DNA from: Actinomycetota bacterium
GTDB lineage: Bacteria; Actinomycetota; Actinomycetes; UBA12327
Reading direction: 5' to 3'
NCBI GenBank assembly: GCA_003529305.1
Contig: DPWC01000189.1
Location: 1 to 24,557 of the forward strand
Length of the DNA stretch: 24,557 nt
Below, one piece after another: positions 1-6,805 of the stretch (the first letter of the stretch is position 1; each line of letters starts with the position of its first letter). The notes below the pieces were generated by a model. The model had not been told where the DNA came from. It saw only the letters and a list, made by a program, of their open reading frames with translations, and did not search any database. The position numbers and the translations under genes are program-made.

Positions 1-135
1 ATCGACCTGGGCCTGCAGTACGGCCAACCAGAGCTCACGCTCCATGATGATCTTGCGCTCGGGCGAGAAGAGATTGACCATCTCGGCGGAGGCATACCGC
101 TGCGCCAGCACATTGGGGACGGCGGCGCTGGTCAC
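1..135 (-). CDS. purB: Adenylosuccinate lyase, N-terminal fragment (continues beyond window start)
   Basis: Only the first 45 codons are present; the gene runs off the left edge. It starts at a GTG (135-133) that overlaps the TGA of the upstream S51-like gene in a GTGA junction. The visible protein contains VPNVLAQRYASAEMV followed by FSPERKI and a WLAVLQAQ helix. This is the usual opening of actinobacterial PurB. Known role: the enzyme cleaves SAICAR to AICAR and adenylosuccinate to AMP, both releasing fumarate, in the cytosol. Context supports the call, because purA (making adenylosuccinate) and purD lie upstream on the same strand. The fragment is too short to show the active-site His/Ser residues. 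Confidence rests on N-terminal similarity plus the purine context. Confidence 0.85.
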   Translation of the reverse strand, partial: MTSAAVPNVLAQRYASAEMVNLFSPERKIIMERELWLAVLQAQVD

Positions 136-917
136 CCGGTCATTCTCGCAGGTCGCTCCAGGCTCCCCCCGACACGCACCGAAACGACTGAGCCATCGGC
201 CTTAATCACGGTGCTGGCCTGAGCACCGACGCCGCTGAAGCATTCGCGGCCAGCGTCATCGCTACTGACGACGAGGCCGGATTCCTCCGGCAGACCCAAG
301 ACCCAGGTGTCGGGATTGAGGTTGGGTGTGGGCCCGAGGCGACTGATGGCGCCGGGGTGGAAGTGCGGCAGCACCAGTGCGTGAGGGACGAGGCCGAGGC
401 CGGCAGAGATCAAGCCAGAATCTGGCAGCCACAGTGACGAGCACAGCACCATGGCACCAGCACTGGCCCCCATGATTGGCCGACCGGAATTCAGGTGCTC
501 GTGAAGGACTTCGGCGACGCCGGTGTTCTGAAGAGCATTCAGTAGTCGAGACGGCGAACCACCCGGCAACACGATGGCGCTAGCCGAGCGCAGCATCGTC
601 ACGGCTCCGACTGGATCCCGACGAGCGTCGGGCGCAGCGACAACATCCACGAGGTGACGGCCCGACAGTGCTGGATGGGCACCGAGCAGGTCACGGAAGT
701 GCCGAACCCCGTTGGCATTGGCCGTGTCATATTCCCGACCCGGCGCCCCCGCCAACGCGGTGATTACAACAGGACCACCGTGACCGGTGGTAACGGCCTT
801 GGTCACAAACTGCGCGTCCATGTCGCGACACTGTGCGCCGAATTCGGCACCACCTTGCAGCAGCACCGTCCCGCGACCGGACCGGTCGAGACCAGAACCA
901 ACCAACGAACCAGTCAC
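132..917 (-). CDS. Peptidase S51 / type 1 glutamine amidotransferase-like protein (cyanophycinase/dipeptidase E superfamily)
   Basis: The protein is 261 aa. It starts at GTG (917-915), overlapping the purD stop by 4 bp (GTGA). Its own stop overlaps the purB start in the same way. The nucleophile-elbow motif GASAGAM (residues 150-156) places Ser152 as the likely catalytic serine. It is preceded by an LPGGSPSRLL segment (117-126), and candidate catalytic histidines occur in LPHFHPG (183-189). These features are those of the S51 family (aspartyl dipeptidase, cyanophycinase) and its uncharacterised actinobacterial relatives, which have an alpha/beta class-I glutaminase-like fold but use Ser rather than Cys. 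There is no signal peptide, so it should be cytosolic. The substrate is unknown. Coupling between purD and purB suggests co-expression with purine synthesis but proves no role in it. A true cyanophycinase is unlikely without cyanophycin synthetase in view. Confidence 0.8.
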   Translation of the reverse strand: MTGSLVGSGLDRSGRGTVLLQGGAEFGAQCRDMDAQFVTKAVTTGHGGPVVITALAGAPGREYDTANANGVRHFRDLLGAHPALSGRHLVDVVAAPDARRDPVGAVTMLRSASAIVLPGGSPSRLLNALQNTGVAEVLHEHLNSGRPIMGASAGAMVLCSSLWLPDSGLISAGLGLVPHALVLPHFHPGAISRLGPTPNLNPDTWVLGLPEESGLVVSSDDAGRECFSGVGAQASTVIKADGSVVSVRVGGSLERPARMTG

Positions 918-2164
918 TCGCTCAGGGCCGCGCGCAAGGCGATGTCTGTGCGGTAGTGACCGCCCGCCAGATCAATGCGAGCGATCGCCTCGTAAGCCCG
1001 AGCTCTGGCCTGACTCAAGTTCTCGCCGATGGCCGTCACCGAAAGCACGCGTCCCCCGCTGCTGGTCAGAGTGCCATCGCTTGCTCGGTTGGTGCCGGCG
1101 TGCAGCACGCTGACACCCTCCATGGCTTGGGCATCCTCGATACCAGTGATGACAGTGCCGGTGATGGGCGCGTCGGGATATCCCGCGGCAGCCAAGACAA
1201 CGGTGACGGCAGAGCCCTGACTCCACAACAGAGCGGGGTGCTCGCCCAGTCTTCCGGTAGCAGCGGCCATCAGAAGTTCACCGAACGGTGACTCCAGTCG
1301 GGCTAGTACCGCTTGAGTTTCAGGATCACCGAATCGAGCATTGAACTCGACCACGCGAAGTCCTTGTGAGGTCAATGCCAGACCGACATAGAGCAAGCCG
1401 GTGAAGGCGGTGTCGCGCCGCCGCAGCTCCGCCAAAGTGGGGTGCACGACCGATGTGAGAACTTCATCGACAAGACCGGCGGGAGCCCACGGCAGTGGTG
1501 TGTAGGCACCCATGCCGCCGGTATTGGGCCCCTCATCACCATCGTTGATTCGTTTGAAGTCCTGCGCAGGACTAAGAGCCAAGGCGCTGTCGCCGTCGGT
1601 GAGCACGAAAAGCGACACCTCGGGGCCGTCCAAGTACTCCTCGATCACCACCCGCTCACATGCCGCGGCGTGGGCGAGCGCCTCATCGCGATCGGAAGTG
1701 ACGACAACACCTTTGCCGGCGGCCAGCCCATCGTCTTTGACCACATAGGGGGCACCGAAGTCGTCGAGAGCGGTTGCTGCCTCGGCCGCTGTGGTGCACA
1801 CAGCTGAGCGAGCCGTGGGAACTCCGGCAGCAGCCATCACTTCCTTGGCGAACGCTTTGCTGCCTTCTAGGACCGCGGCTTTGGCACTCGGGCCGAAGCA
1901 GGCAATGCCAGCCGAACGCACGGCGTCGGCAACCCCCGCAACAAGCGGTGCTTCAGGGCCAATCACCACGAGATCTACGCCAAGGGAGGTAGCAAGGGCT
2001 GCTACTTGGTCAGGATCCGTGGCCACAACGGGAAGACAAGTCGCGACATCGTCTGTTCCACCATTACCTGGTGCGCAGAACAGATCGGTGACTGCAGGAT
2101 CATCCGCAAGAGCACGCACAATGGCGTGTTCGCGTCCCCCACTGCCGATGACAAGAACCTTCAT
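914..2164 (-). CDS. purD: Phosphoribosylamine-glycine ligase (GAR synthetase)
   Basis: The protein is 416 aa, normal for the family. It is an ATP-grasp enzyme joining glycine to 5-phosphoribosylamine in the second step of purine synthesis. Visible signatures are the N-terminal nucleotide-fold motif VIGSGGREHAI (5-15), VIGPEAPLV (67-75), the ATP-grasp lysine/glycine loop VKDDGLAAGKGVVV (142-155), the family signature RINDGDEGPNTGGMGAYTP (205-223) and the metal-binding FNARFGDPETQ near residue 280. ATG start at 2164-2162, 27 bp downstream of the purA stop. Its TGA overlaps the GTG of the S51-like gene by 4 bp, which implies translational coupling. It is most likely transcribed from a purA-proximal promoter. 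Confidence 0.97.
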   Translation of the reverse strand: MKVLVIGSGGREHAIVRALADDPAVTDLFCAPGNGGTDDVATCLPVVATDPDQVAALATSLGVDLVVIGPEAPLVAGVADAVRSAGIACFGPSAKAAVLEGSKAFAKEVMAAAGVPTARSAVCTTAAEAATALDDFGAPYVVKDDGLAAGKGVVVTSDRDEALAHAAACERVVIEEYLDGPEVSLFVLTDGDSALALSPAQDFKRINDGDEGPNTGGMGAYTPLPWAPAGLVDEVLTSVVHPTLAELRRRDTAFTGLLYVGLALTSQGLRVVEFNARFGDPETQAVLARLESPFGELLMAAATGRLGEHPALLWSQGSAVTVVLAAAGYPDAPITGTVITGIEDAQAMEGVSVLHAGTNRASDGTLTSSGGRVLSVTAIGENLSQARARAYEAIARIDLAGGHYRTDIALRAALSE

Positions 2165-2191
2165 AAGTGTCAGGCTAGCGAGCGCGAGGTG

Positions 2192-3499
2192 CTACACACC
2201 TGCTGAGGTTTCCGTGGAGAGGAAGTCTGCGACGGCGATGGTGGCATCGCGGTCCTGCCCGACACCAATAGCAGAGATCGGTGCGCCCGAGACATCCTGA
2301 AGGAAGCGCACATAGGCACGAGCGTTCGCCGGAAGGTCATCCACCTCGCGAGCCGCTGAGATGTCGCTCTGCCAGCCTGGAAGTGTTTCGTAGATCGGGG
2401 TGGCGTGGTGGAAGTCGCTTTGTGAGGCCGGCATCTCTTCGACTCGCTCACCATCAATGTCGTAAGCCACGCACACCGGGATGTTCTCCCAGCTGCTGAG
2501 TACATCGAGTTTGGTGAGGAAGAAGTCTGTGAGGCCGTTGACCCGCACGGCATAGCGAGCGATGACGGCGTCGTACCAGCCGCAGCGTCGATTGCGACCC
2601 GTTGTGGTCCCGCGCTCGCCGCCGATCTCGCGAAGGGCGTCACCGTCGGCATTCAGCAGTTCGGTGGGGAAGGGTCCTGATCCAACCCGAGTGGTGTACG
2701 CCTTCACGATGCCGATGGAGCGCGTGATGCGAGTCGGCCCGATGCCAGAGCCGCTGCACGCGCCGCCGGCTGTGGGGTTGGACGATGTCACGAACGGGTA
2801 GGTGCCGTGATCAACATCAAGCAGCGTGCCTTGGCCGCCTTCGAGAAGAACGACAGCGCCCTCATCGAGCGCTCGGTTGAGCACCAACGATGTGTCGGTG
2901 ACAAACGGCCGGATGGGATCGGCGAAGGCCAGCAGGTGATCAGCGACATCGTTGGCCGACATGGCGCGGCGGTTAAACACCTTGACCAGCTGCTGATTCT
3001 TTCCCTCCAGCGCCCCTTCAACTTTCTGCCGAAGAATCTTCTCGTCGAAGAGGTCTTGCACCCGAATCCCGATTCGAGCAACTTTGTCGGCGTAGGCCGG
3101 GCCAATGCCACGGCCAGTGGTGCCGATCTTGGCTTTGCCTAAGAAGCGTTCGGTGACTTTGTCCAAGGTGACATGGAACGGGGTGATCACATGCGCATTG
3201 CTCGACACCAGCAGTCGTGAGGTGTCTACGCCACGCTCTTGCAACCCGGCGATTTCCTGCAGCATCACCGCAGGATCAATGACGACACCGTTGGCAATGA
3301 CGGGTGTGCAATCGGGCGTGAGGATGCCGGATGGCAGCAGATGCAAGGCGTATTTCTCGTCGCCGACGACAACCGTGTGCCCGGCGTTGTTGCCACCTTG
3401 ATAGCGCACGACATAGTCAACCGAGCTGCCGAGCAGGTCTGTTGCTTTGCCTTTGCCCTCGTCGCCCCATTGGGCGCCAAGCAGCACGATGGCTGGCAT
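2192..3499 (-). CDS. purA: Adenylosuccinate synthetase
   Basis: The protein is 435 aa, typical length. It catalyses the GTP-dependent ligation of aspartate to IMP, giving adenylosuccinate, the first committed step to AMP. The N-terminus carries the P-loop-like WGDEGKGK (11-18, catalytic Asp13) and GGNNAGHTVV (35-44, catalytic His41). TTGRGIGPAYADK (near residue 128) and a later PTAGGACSGSGIGP segment are also typical of the family. ATG start at 3499-3497. GAGGGG (3514-3509) is a plausible SD with a 9-nt spacer and lies inside a short 13-bp palindrome. It is the first purine gene on this strand, with purD 27 bp downstream. A 91-bp gap separates it from the HMA gene upstream; that gap contains a small hairpin. 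Confidence 0.97.
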   Translation of the reverse strand: MPAIVLLGAQWGDEGKGKATDLLGSSVDYVVRYQGGNNAGHTVVVGDEKYALHLLPSGILTPDCTPVIANGVVIDPAVMLQEIAGLQERGVDTSRLLVSSNAHVITPFHVTLDKVTERFLGKAKIGTTGRGIGPAYADKVARIGIRVQDLFDEKILRQKVEGALEGKNQQLVKVFNRRAMSANDVADHLLAFADPIRPFVTDTSLVLNRALDEGAVVLLEGGQGTLLDVDHGTYPFVTSSNPTAGGACSGSGIGPTRITRSIGIVKAYTTRVGSGPFPTELLNADGDALREIGGERGTTTGRNRRCGWYDAVIARYAVRVNGLTDFFLTKLDVLSSWENIPVCVAYDIDGERVEEMPASQSDFHHATPIYETLPGWQSDISAAREVDDLPANARAYVRFLQDVSGAPISAIGVGQDRDATIAVADFLSTETSAGV

Positions 3500-3552
3500 T
3501 GGAGGGGTCCCCTCGAACGATGGTCGTGGTCACGCTGATGCGCTGACCGACG

Positions 3553-3569
3553 GGAACCGGTGTGGTTCC
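3553..3569 (-). terminator. Small stem-loop between HMA gene and purA, possible weak terminator
   Basis: A perfect 6-bp inverted repeat, GGAACC / GGTTCC, encloses a 5-nt loop in the 91-bp gap between the HMA stop and purA. No run of T follows on the minus strand. It could therefore be a weak or factor-assisted terminator, an operator, or chance. The rest of the gap shows only a second 4-bp stem (GTAG/CTAC) near 3579-3590 and no clear promoter. Confidence 0.25.
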
Positions 3570-3590
3570 GGCAAATGGTAGCCGACTACC

Positions 3591-3794
3591 TCAGGCGAGC
3601 TCGTAGCCCGCCTCGTCAACAGCCCGGGCAACAGCCTCGCGATCAACAGGCGCTCCGCTTGTCACTGTCACGGTTCCCGTTTCGAGGTCGACAGCGACCT
3701 CCTGCACTCCAGGCAGCGCGGAGACTTCTTGTGTGACGGCATTGACGCAGTGTTCGCAGGTCATCCCGGTGACGATGTAGTCGACAGTGGGCAT
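3591..3794 (-). CDS. Heavy-metal-associated (HMA) domain protein, CopZ-like copper chaperone
   Basis: The 67-aa protein is a single HMA ferredoxin-like domain. It has the metal-binding motif GMTCEHC (10-16), with Cys13 and Cys16 as the expected Cu(I) ligands, and the usual VDLETGTVTV and DEAGYEL segments near the C-terminus. ATG start at 3794-3792, with an excellent SD (AAAGGAG) 5 nt upstream. Known role of the family: cytosolic Cu(I) carriage to P1B-type ATPases or regulators. The usual partner, a CopA ATPase or a CsoR repressor, is not adjacent. It sits between pstB and purA, separated from pstB by a tandem repeat. It may be the last gene of the pst transcript or have its own promoter in or beyond the repeat. 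Metal specificity is inferred from the family. Confidence 0.9.
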   Translation of the reverse strand: MPTVDYIVTGMTCEHCVNAVTQEVSALPGVQEVAVDLETGTVTVTSGAPVDREAVARAVDEAGYELA

Positions 3795-3806
3795 ATCCGC
3801 TCCTTT

Positions 3807-3890
3807 GGCAGTAATCGAGGTGGCAGTAATCGAGGTGGCAGTAGTCGAGGTGGCAGTAGTCGAGGTGGCAGTAGTCGAGGTGGCAGTAGT
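3807..3890. repeat. 15-bp tandem repeat, five full copies plus a partial sixth
   Basis: Units on the plus strand are GGCAGTAATCGAGGT twice (3807-3836), then GGCAGTAGTCGAGGT three times (3837-3881), then a 9-base partial copy GGCAGTAGT (3882-3890). Only one position (A/G) varies, so the array looks recently amplified. It lies between the pstB stop and the SD of the HMA gene, so it would fall in an intergenic part of a pst-HMA transcript or just upstream of an HMA promoter. The unit length is a multiple of three, so the array reads open in both strands (GGSNR/GGSSR on plus, TSITA/TSTTA on minus). I see no start codon and SD that would make it a gene. Confidence 0.95.
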
Positions 3891-3904
3891 GGTGTCAGGG
3901 GCTG

Positions 3905-4681
3905 TCAGCCGAAGCGACCAGAGATGTAGTCCTCAGTCGCCTTCTCGGCCGGCTGACTGAAGATGGTCTTGGTCTCGTCCATCTCGATGAGGCGGCCAGG
4001 TTTCCCGGTGCCGGCAATATTGAAGAAGGCTGTTGTGTCCGAGACTCGGGCCGCCTGTTGCATGTTGTGCGTCACGATGACAATCGTGTATTGCTGCTTG
4101 AGTTCGTAGATCAATTCCTCAATAGCCAAGGTAGAGATGGGATCGAGAGCCGAACACGGCTCATCCATCAAGAGCACCTGTGGCTCAATGGCGATCGCTC
4201 GCGCAATGCAGAGGCGTTGCTGCTGCCCGCCGGAGAGCACGCTTCCGGGTCGGTCAAGGCGATCCTTGACTTCCTCCCACAGGTTGGCTCCTCGCAGCGA
4301 CGCCTCTACGACATCATCAAGTTCACTCTTACGAGTACGCCGCTTCAGGCGAATACCTGCCACCACATTGCCGTAGATCGACATCGTGGGAAATGGGTTG
4401 GGCTTCTGAAAGACCATCCCGATGGTGCTGCGCACATTGACTGGATCAACTTCGGGGGCGTAGATGTCTTGGCTATCCAGAAGCACCTTGCCCTCGATGC
4501 GAGCTCCGGGAGTGACCTCGTGCATGCGATTCAAGGTGCGCAAGACGGTGGACTTTCCGCAGCCCGAGGGACCGATGAAGGCGGTGACGGCCTTGGGCTC
4601 AATCGCCAGATTGACACCTTCGACCGCCAGAAATGCCCCGTAATACACATTGAGATGGAGTACATCGATGCGCTTGGCCAT
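3905..4681 (-). CDS. pstB: Phosphate ABC transporter ATP-binding protein
   Basis: The protein is 258 aa, standard for PstB. It is the cytoplasmic ATPase that energises high-affinity phosphate import through PstC/PstA. Motifs in order are Walker A GPSGCGKST (37-45), the Q-loop FQKPNPFP (91-98, the PNPFP form is PstB-typical), ABC signature LSGGQQQRL (149-157), Walker B LLMDEPCSALD (170-180) and the switch His205 in VTHNMQQA. ATG start at 4681-4679, 13 bp after the pstA stop, with an upstream AGGAG about 10 nt away. It is the last pst gene; no phoU follows in this window. Expression is expected to follow the PHO box upstream of pstS. Confidence 0.98.
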   Translation of the reverse strand: MAKRIDVLHLNVYYGAFLAVEGVNLAIEPKAVTAFIGPSGCGKSTVLRTLNRMHEVTPGARIEGKVLLDSQDIYAPEVDPVNVRSTIGMVFQKPNPFPTMSIYGNVVAGIRLKRRTRKSELDDVVEASLRGANLWEEVKDRLDRPGSVLSGGQQQRLCIARAIAIEPQVLLMDEPCSALDPISTLAIEELIYELKQQYTIVIVTHNMQQAARVSDTTAFFNIAGTGKPGRLIEMDETKTIFSQPAEKATEDYISGRFG

Positions 4682-4694
4682 GGGCGTAGTTCTC

Positions 4695-5750
4695 CTACTT
4701 CACCCGGGACAGCCGCGCGATACCGCGTGCGCCGATATTGAGGATCATCACAAGAACGATGAGCGTAAGGGCACCAGCCCAAGCCCGATCCACTGAGGCC
4801 GTGGTGCCGCTGCCGATCTGATCCCAGACAAAAGTGGGCAGGGAGGCCTGCGGGCCACTGAAGGGATTGGCGTTGATCGACTGGGTCAGGAAGGTCGTCA
4901 ACAGCAGCGGGGCGGTTTCTCCAGTAACGCGCGCCACGGCCAGCATCGAGCCAGTGATGATGCCCGTCGAGGCCGCTGGCAGAACCACCCGCAGGACGGT
5001 GAGGTACTTGGGCACGCTGAGTGCGTAGGAGGCTTCGCGAAGATCGCGCGGGACGAGTCGAAGCATTTCCTCAGTCGAGCGAACGACAACCGGAATCATC
5101 AAAATGGATAACGCAACTCCGCCGACAAATCCACTGCGTTCTAGACCAACAGTGAGGACCAAGGCGGTGTACACAAAAAGACCGGCCACGATCGATGGAA
5201 TGCCGGTCATGACATCGACGAAGAAAGACACGGTACGAGCCAAGCGACTGCGGTTGCCAAACTCCACGAGGTAGATCGCCGCCAAAATGCCCAGGGGAAT
5301 CCCAATGGCTGCCGCGATTGCCACCTGTTCGATCGTGCCGATCAGAGCGTGCACGATGCCGCCGCCAGGCTTTCGGGGGCTGACATTGCGCATCGTCGAA
5401 GTCAGGAAACTGGGGTCGAGCGCATGGAGTCCGCGCAGCAGAACGGTGAGCAGAATGGAGACCAACGGAATCAACGCCGCCACAAGGGCACCGACAAGCA
5501 ATGTGGTGGCCAACCGATCCACGGCGTAGCGCCGGCCCTCAACCGCTGTACTCACGGCGGTCTGCACGACCATGAAGGTCAACAATGCAGTGACAGCAGT
5601 GCCAGCCGTGCCGCTGATGGGCGTGGTGAGGGCGAACAAACCAGCGATGGCCACCGAGATCGCCGCCACCGCGGCGGTATTCCACCAAGGCAGCCGGCGT
5701 TGGGCCAGGAGGTCGTGGACCTGGCTTCCCGTCGGCGTGAGGGTGGCCAT
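4695..5750 (-). CDS. pstA: Phosphate ABC transporter permease PstA
   Basis: A membrane permease of 351 aa from the chosen start. It pairs with PstC to form the phosphate channel. The ATG at 5750-5748 lies one base after the pstC TGA and has CGGAG nine bases upstream. A GTG at 5774 would add eight residues but has a poorer SD. The N-terminus has two extra hydrophobic segments (WNTAAVAAISVAIAGL and AVTALLTFMVVQTAV) before the usual core. The core contains the GTIEQVAIAAAIGIPLGILAAIY helix, the permease cytoplasmic loop around EEMLRLVPRDLREASYALSV (the EAA-like motif that docks PstB) and a C-terminal helix ending IARLSRVK. The long N-terminus is seen in actinobacterial PstA proteins. Confidence 0.95.
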   Translation of the reverse strand: MATLTPTGSQVHDLLAQRRLPWWNTAAVAAISVAIAGLFALTTPISGTAGTAVTALLTFMVVQTAVSTAVEGRRYAVDRLATTLLVGALVAALIPLVSILLTVLLRGLHALDPSFLTSTMRNVSPRKPGGGIVHALIGTIEQVAIAAAIGIPLGILAAIYLVEFGNRSRLARTVSFFVDVMTGIPSIVAGLFVYTALVLTVGLERSGFVGGVALSILMIPVVVRSTEEMLRLVPRDLREASYALSVPKYLTVLRVVLPAASTGIITGSMLAVARVTGETAPLLLTTFLTQSINANPFSGPQASLPTFVWDQIGSGTTASVDRAWAGALTLIVLVMILNIGARGIARLSRVK

Positions 5751-5751
5751 C

Positions 5752-6738
5752 TCAGTTGGCTCCGGAGAACTCACGCCGGCGCTCTACAACGACGCGGGCG
5801 GCCATGTTTACGGCGAAGGTGATGATGTAGAGCACAAGTCCCGAGGCGATCAATGCACCCAGGCCCACGGAACCAGCTTCGTTCCACTTCAAGGCGATGT
5901 TCGCCGCGAAGGTATTTCCGCCAGGTTCAGTCAATTGCCAATTGATGGCGAAGGTGGCCGACAGAATCAATGCCACCGCAATGGTTTCGCCGAGTGCCCG
6001 ACCTAATCCGAGCATGGCGGCACTGACGACACCGGGCCGACTGAAGGGGAAGACGGCCGTGCGCATGGCTTCCCAGCGCGTCGCACCCAAAGCAAGCGCG
6101 GCTTCAAGGTGGCCCTTGGGGACCTGCATGAAGACTTCACGACTAATGGCAGACACCGTGGGCAACACCATGATTGCCAGCACAGTTCCGGCCAGCGCTA
6201 CCGATCGCGTGTAGGAGTCCAAGTCGTTGCGCAGCAGTGGGACGAAGCCCAGATGCTGGTCCAGCCACCGCCACAGCCCTTTGCTGTTGGGCATGAGCAC
6301 TTGCAATCCCCAGAGGCCAAAGATGATCGAGGGCACTGCTGCCAACAGATCAACGATGTACCCAAGTACTGGCGCGATGCGACGGCTCGCGTAGTGCGCG
6401 GTGTACAGGGCAACCCCCACCCCGATCGGTACGGCAACAGCGAGGGCGATCAATGAGCTCAACAAAGTGCCGAAAGCCAAAGCGGCGATACCAAAGCGTG
6501 GCGCTGGATCGTCGGGAAACCACTGCGAGGTGGTCAGGAAGGGCGCCGTGTTCGCTTGCAATGCTGGTAGCGCTTTCCACAACAGGAAGGCGCCGATGGC
6601 AGCCATGATGATCAGCACGGCGATGCCTGATCCGCGGGCAAGACCAGCAAAGTTGCGATCGGCTCGCCGTGTAGTGGTGACCGCCGGTGGGGTCGCTGAA
6701 GGCCCGTCCACGGGACGCTCGATCAAGCTGCTGGGCAC
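5752..6738 (-). CDS. pstC: Phosphate ABC transporter permease PstC
   Basis: The protein is 328 aa when started at GTG 6738-6736, which has GGGAG nine bases upstream. The open frame continues up to 6837, but that extension would read through the pstS terminator hairpin and into pstS, so it is rejected. Features are a hydrophobic first helix (GSGIAVLIIMAAIGAFLLW), the periplasmic segment with FLTTSQWFPDDPAPRFG, then the permease core with VAVPIGVGVALYTAHYA, VPSIIFGLWGLQVLMP and the EAA-type loop LEAALALGATRWEAMRTAVFP that contacts PstB. Its stop is one base from the pstA ATG. Expression relative to pstS is probably reduced by the hairpin at 6756-6790. Confidence 0.95.
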   Translation of the reverse strand: MPSSLIERPVDGPSATPPAVTTTRRADRNFAGLARGSGIAVLIIMAAIGAFLLWKALPALQANTAPFLTTSQWFPDDPAPRFGIAALAFGTLLSSLIALAVAVPIGVGVALYTAHYASRRIAPVLGYIVDLLAAVPSIIFGLWGLQVLMPNSKGLWRWLDQHLGFVPLLRNDLDSYTRSVALAGTVLAIMVLPTVSAISREVFMQVPKGHLEAALALGATRWEAMRTAVFPFSRPGVVSAAMLGLGRALGETIAVALILSATFAINWQLTEPGGNTFAANIALKWNEAGSVGLGALIASGLVLYIITFAVNMAARVVVERRREFSGAN

Positions 6739-6755
6739 GGGTTGATGCTCCCATC

Positions 6756-6790
6756 GAACAGGCCCCCGCTCGGGGAGCGGGGGCCTGTTC
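6756..6790 (-). terminator. Strong hairpin between pstS and pstC (partial terminator / mRNA stabiliser)
   Basis: A perfect 16-bp inverted repeat, GAACAGGCCCCCGCTC / GAGCGGGGGCCTGTTC, with a 3-nt loop lies 15 bp past the pstS stop and just before the pstC SD. There is no strong T-run on the minus strand after it. A hairpin at this place is well known in binding-protein transporter operons. It either ends most transcripts or protects the 3' end of the binding-protein mRNA, so that pstS is made in excess of the permease genes. Confidence 0.85.
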
Positions 6791-6805
6791 TGTAACAGGT
6801 GTGAC

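Noticed and set aside
3729..3929. Plus-strand 66-aa ORF with GGSNR/GGSSR peptide repeats
   Set aside because: It is only the in-frame reading of the 15-bp DNA repeat plus the antisense of the HMA and pstB ends. It has no SD, and the pentapeptide pattern follows from the unit length being divisible by three.
4058..4741. Long plus-strand ORF (227 aa) opposite pstB
   Set aside because: Antisense shadow of a highly conserved gene, with no recognisable domain and no start signal.
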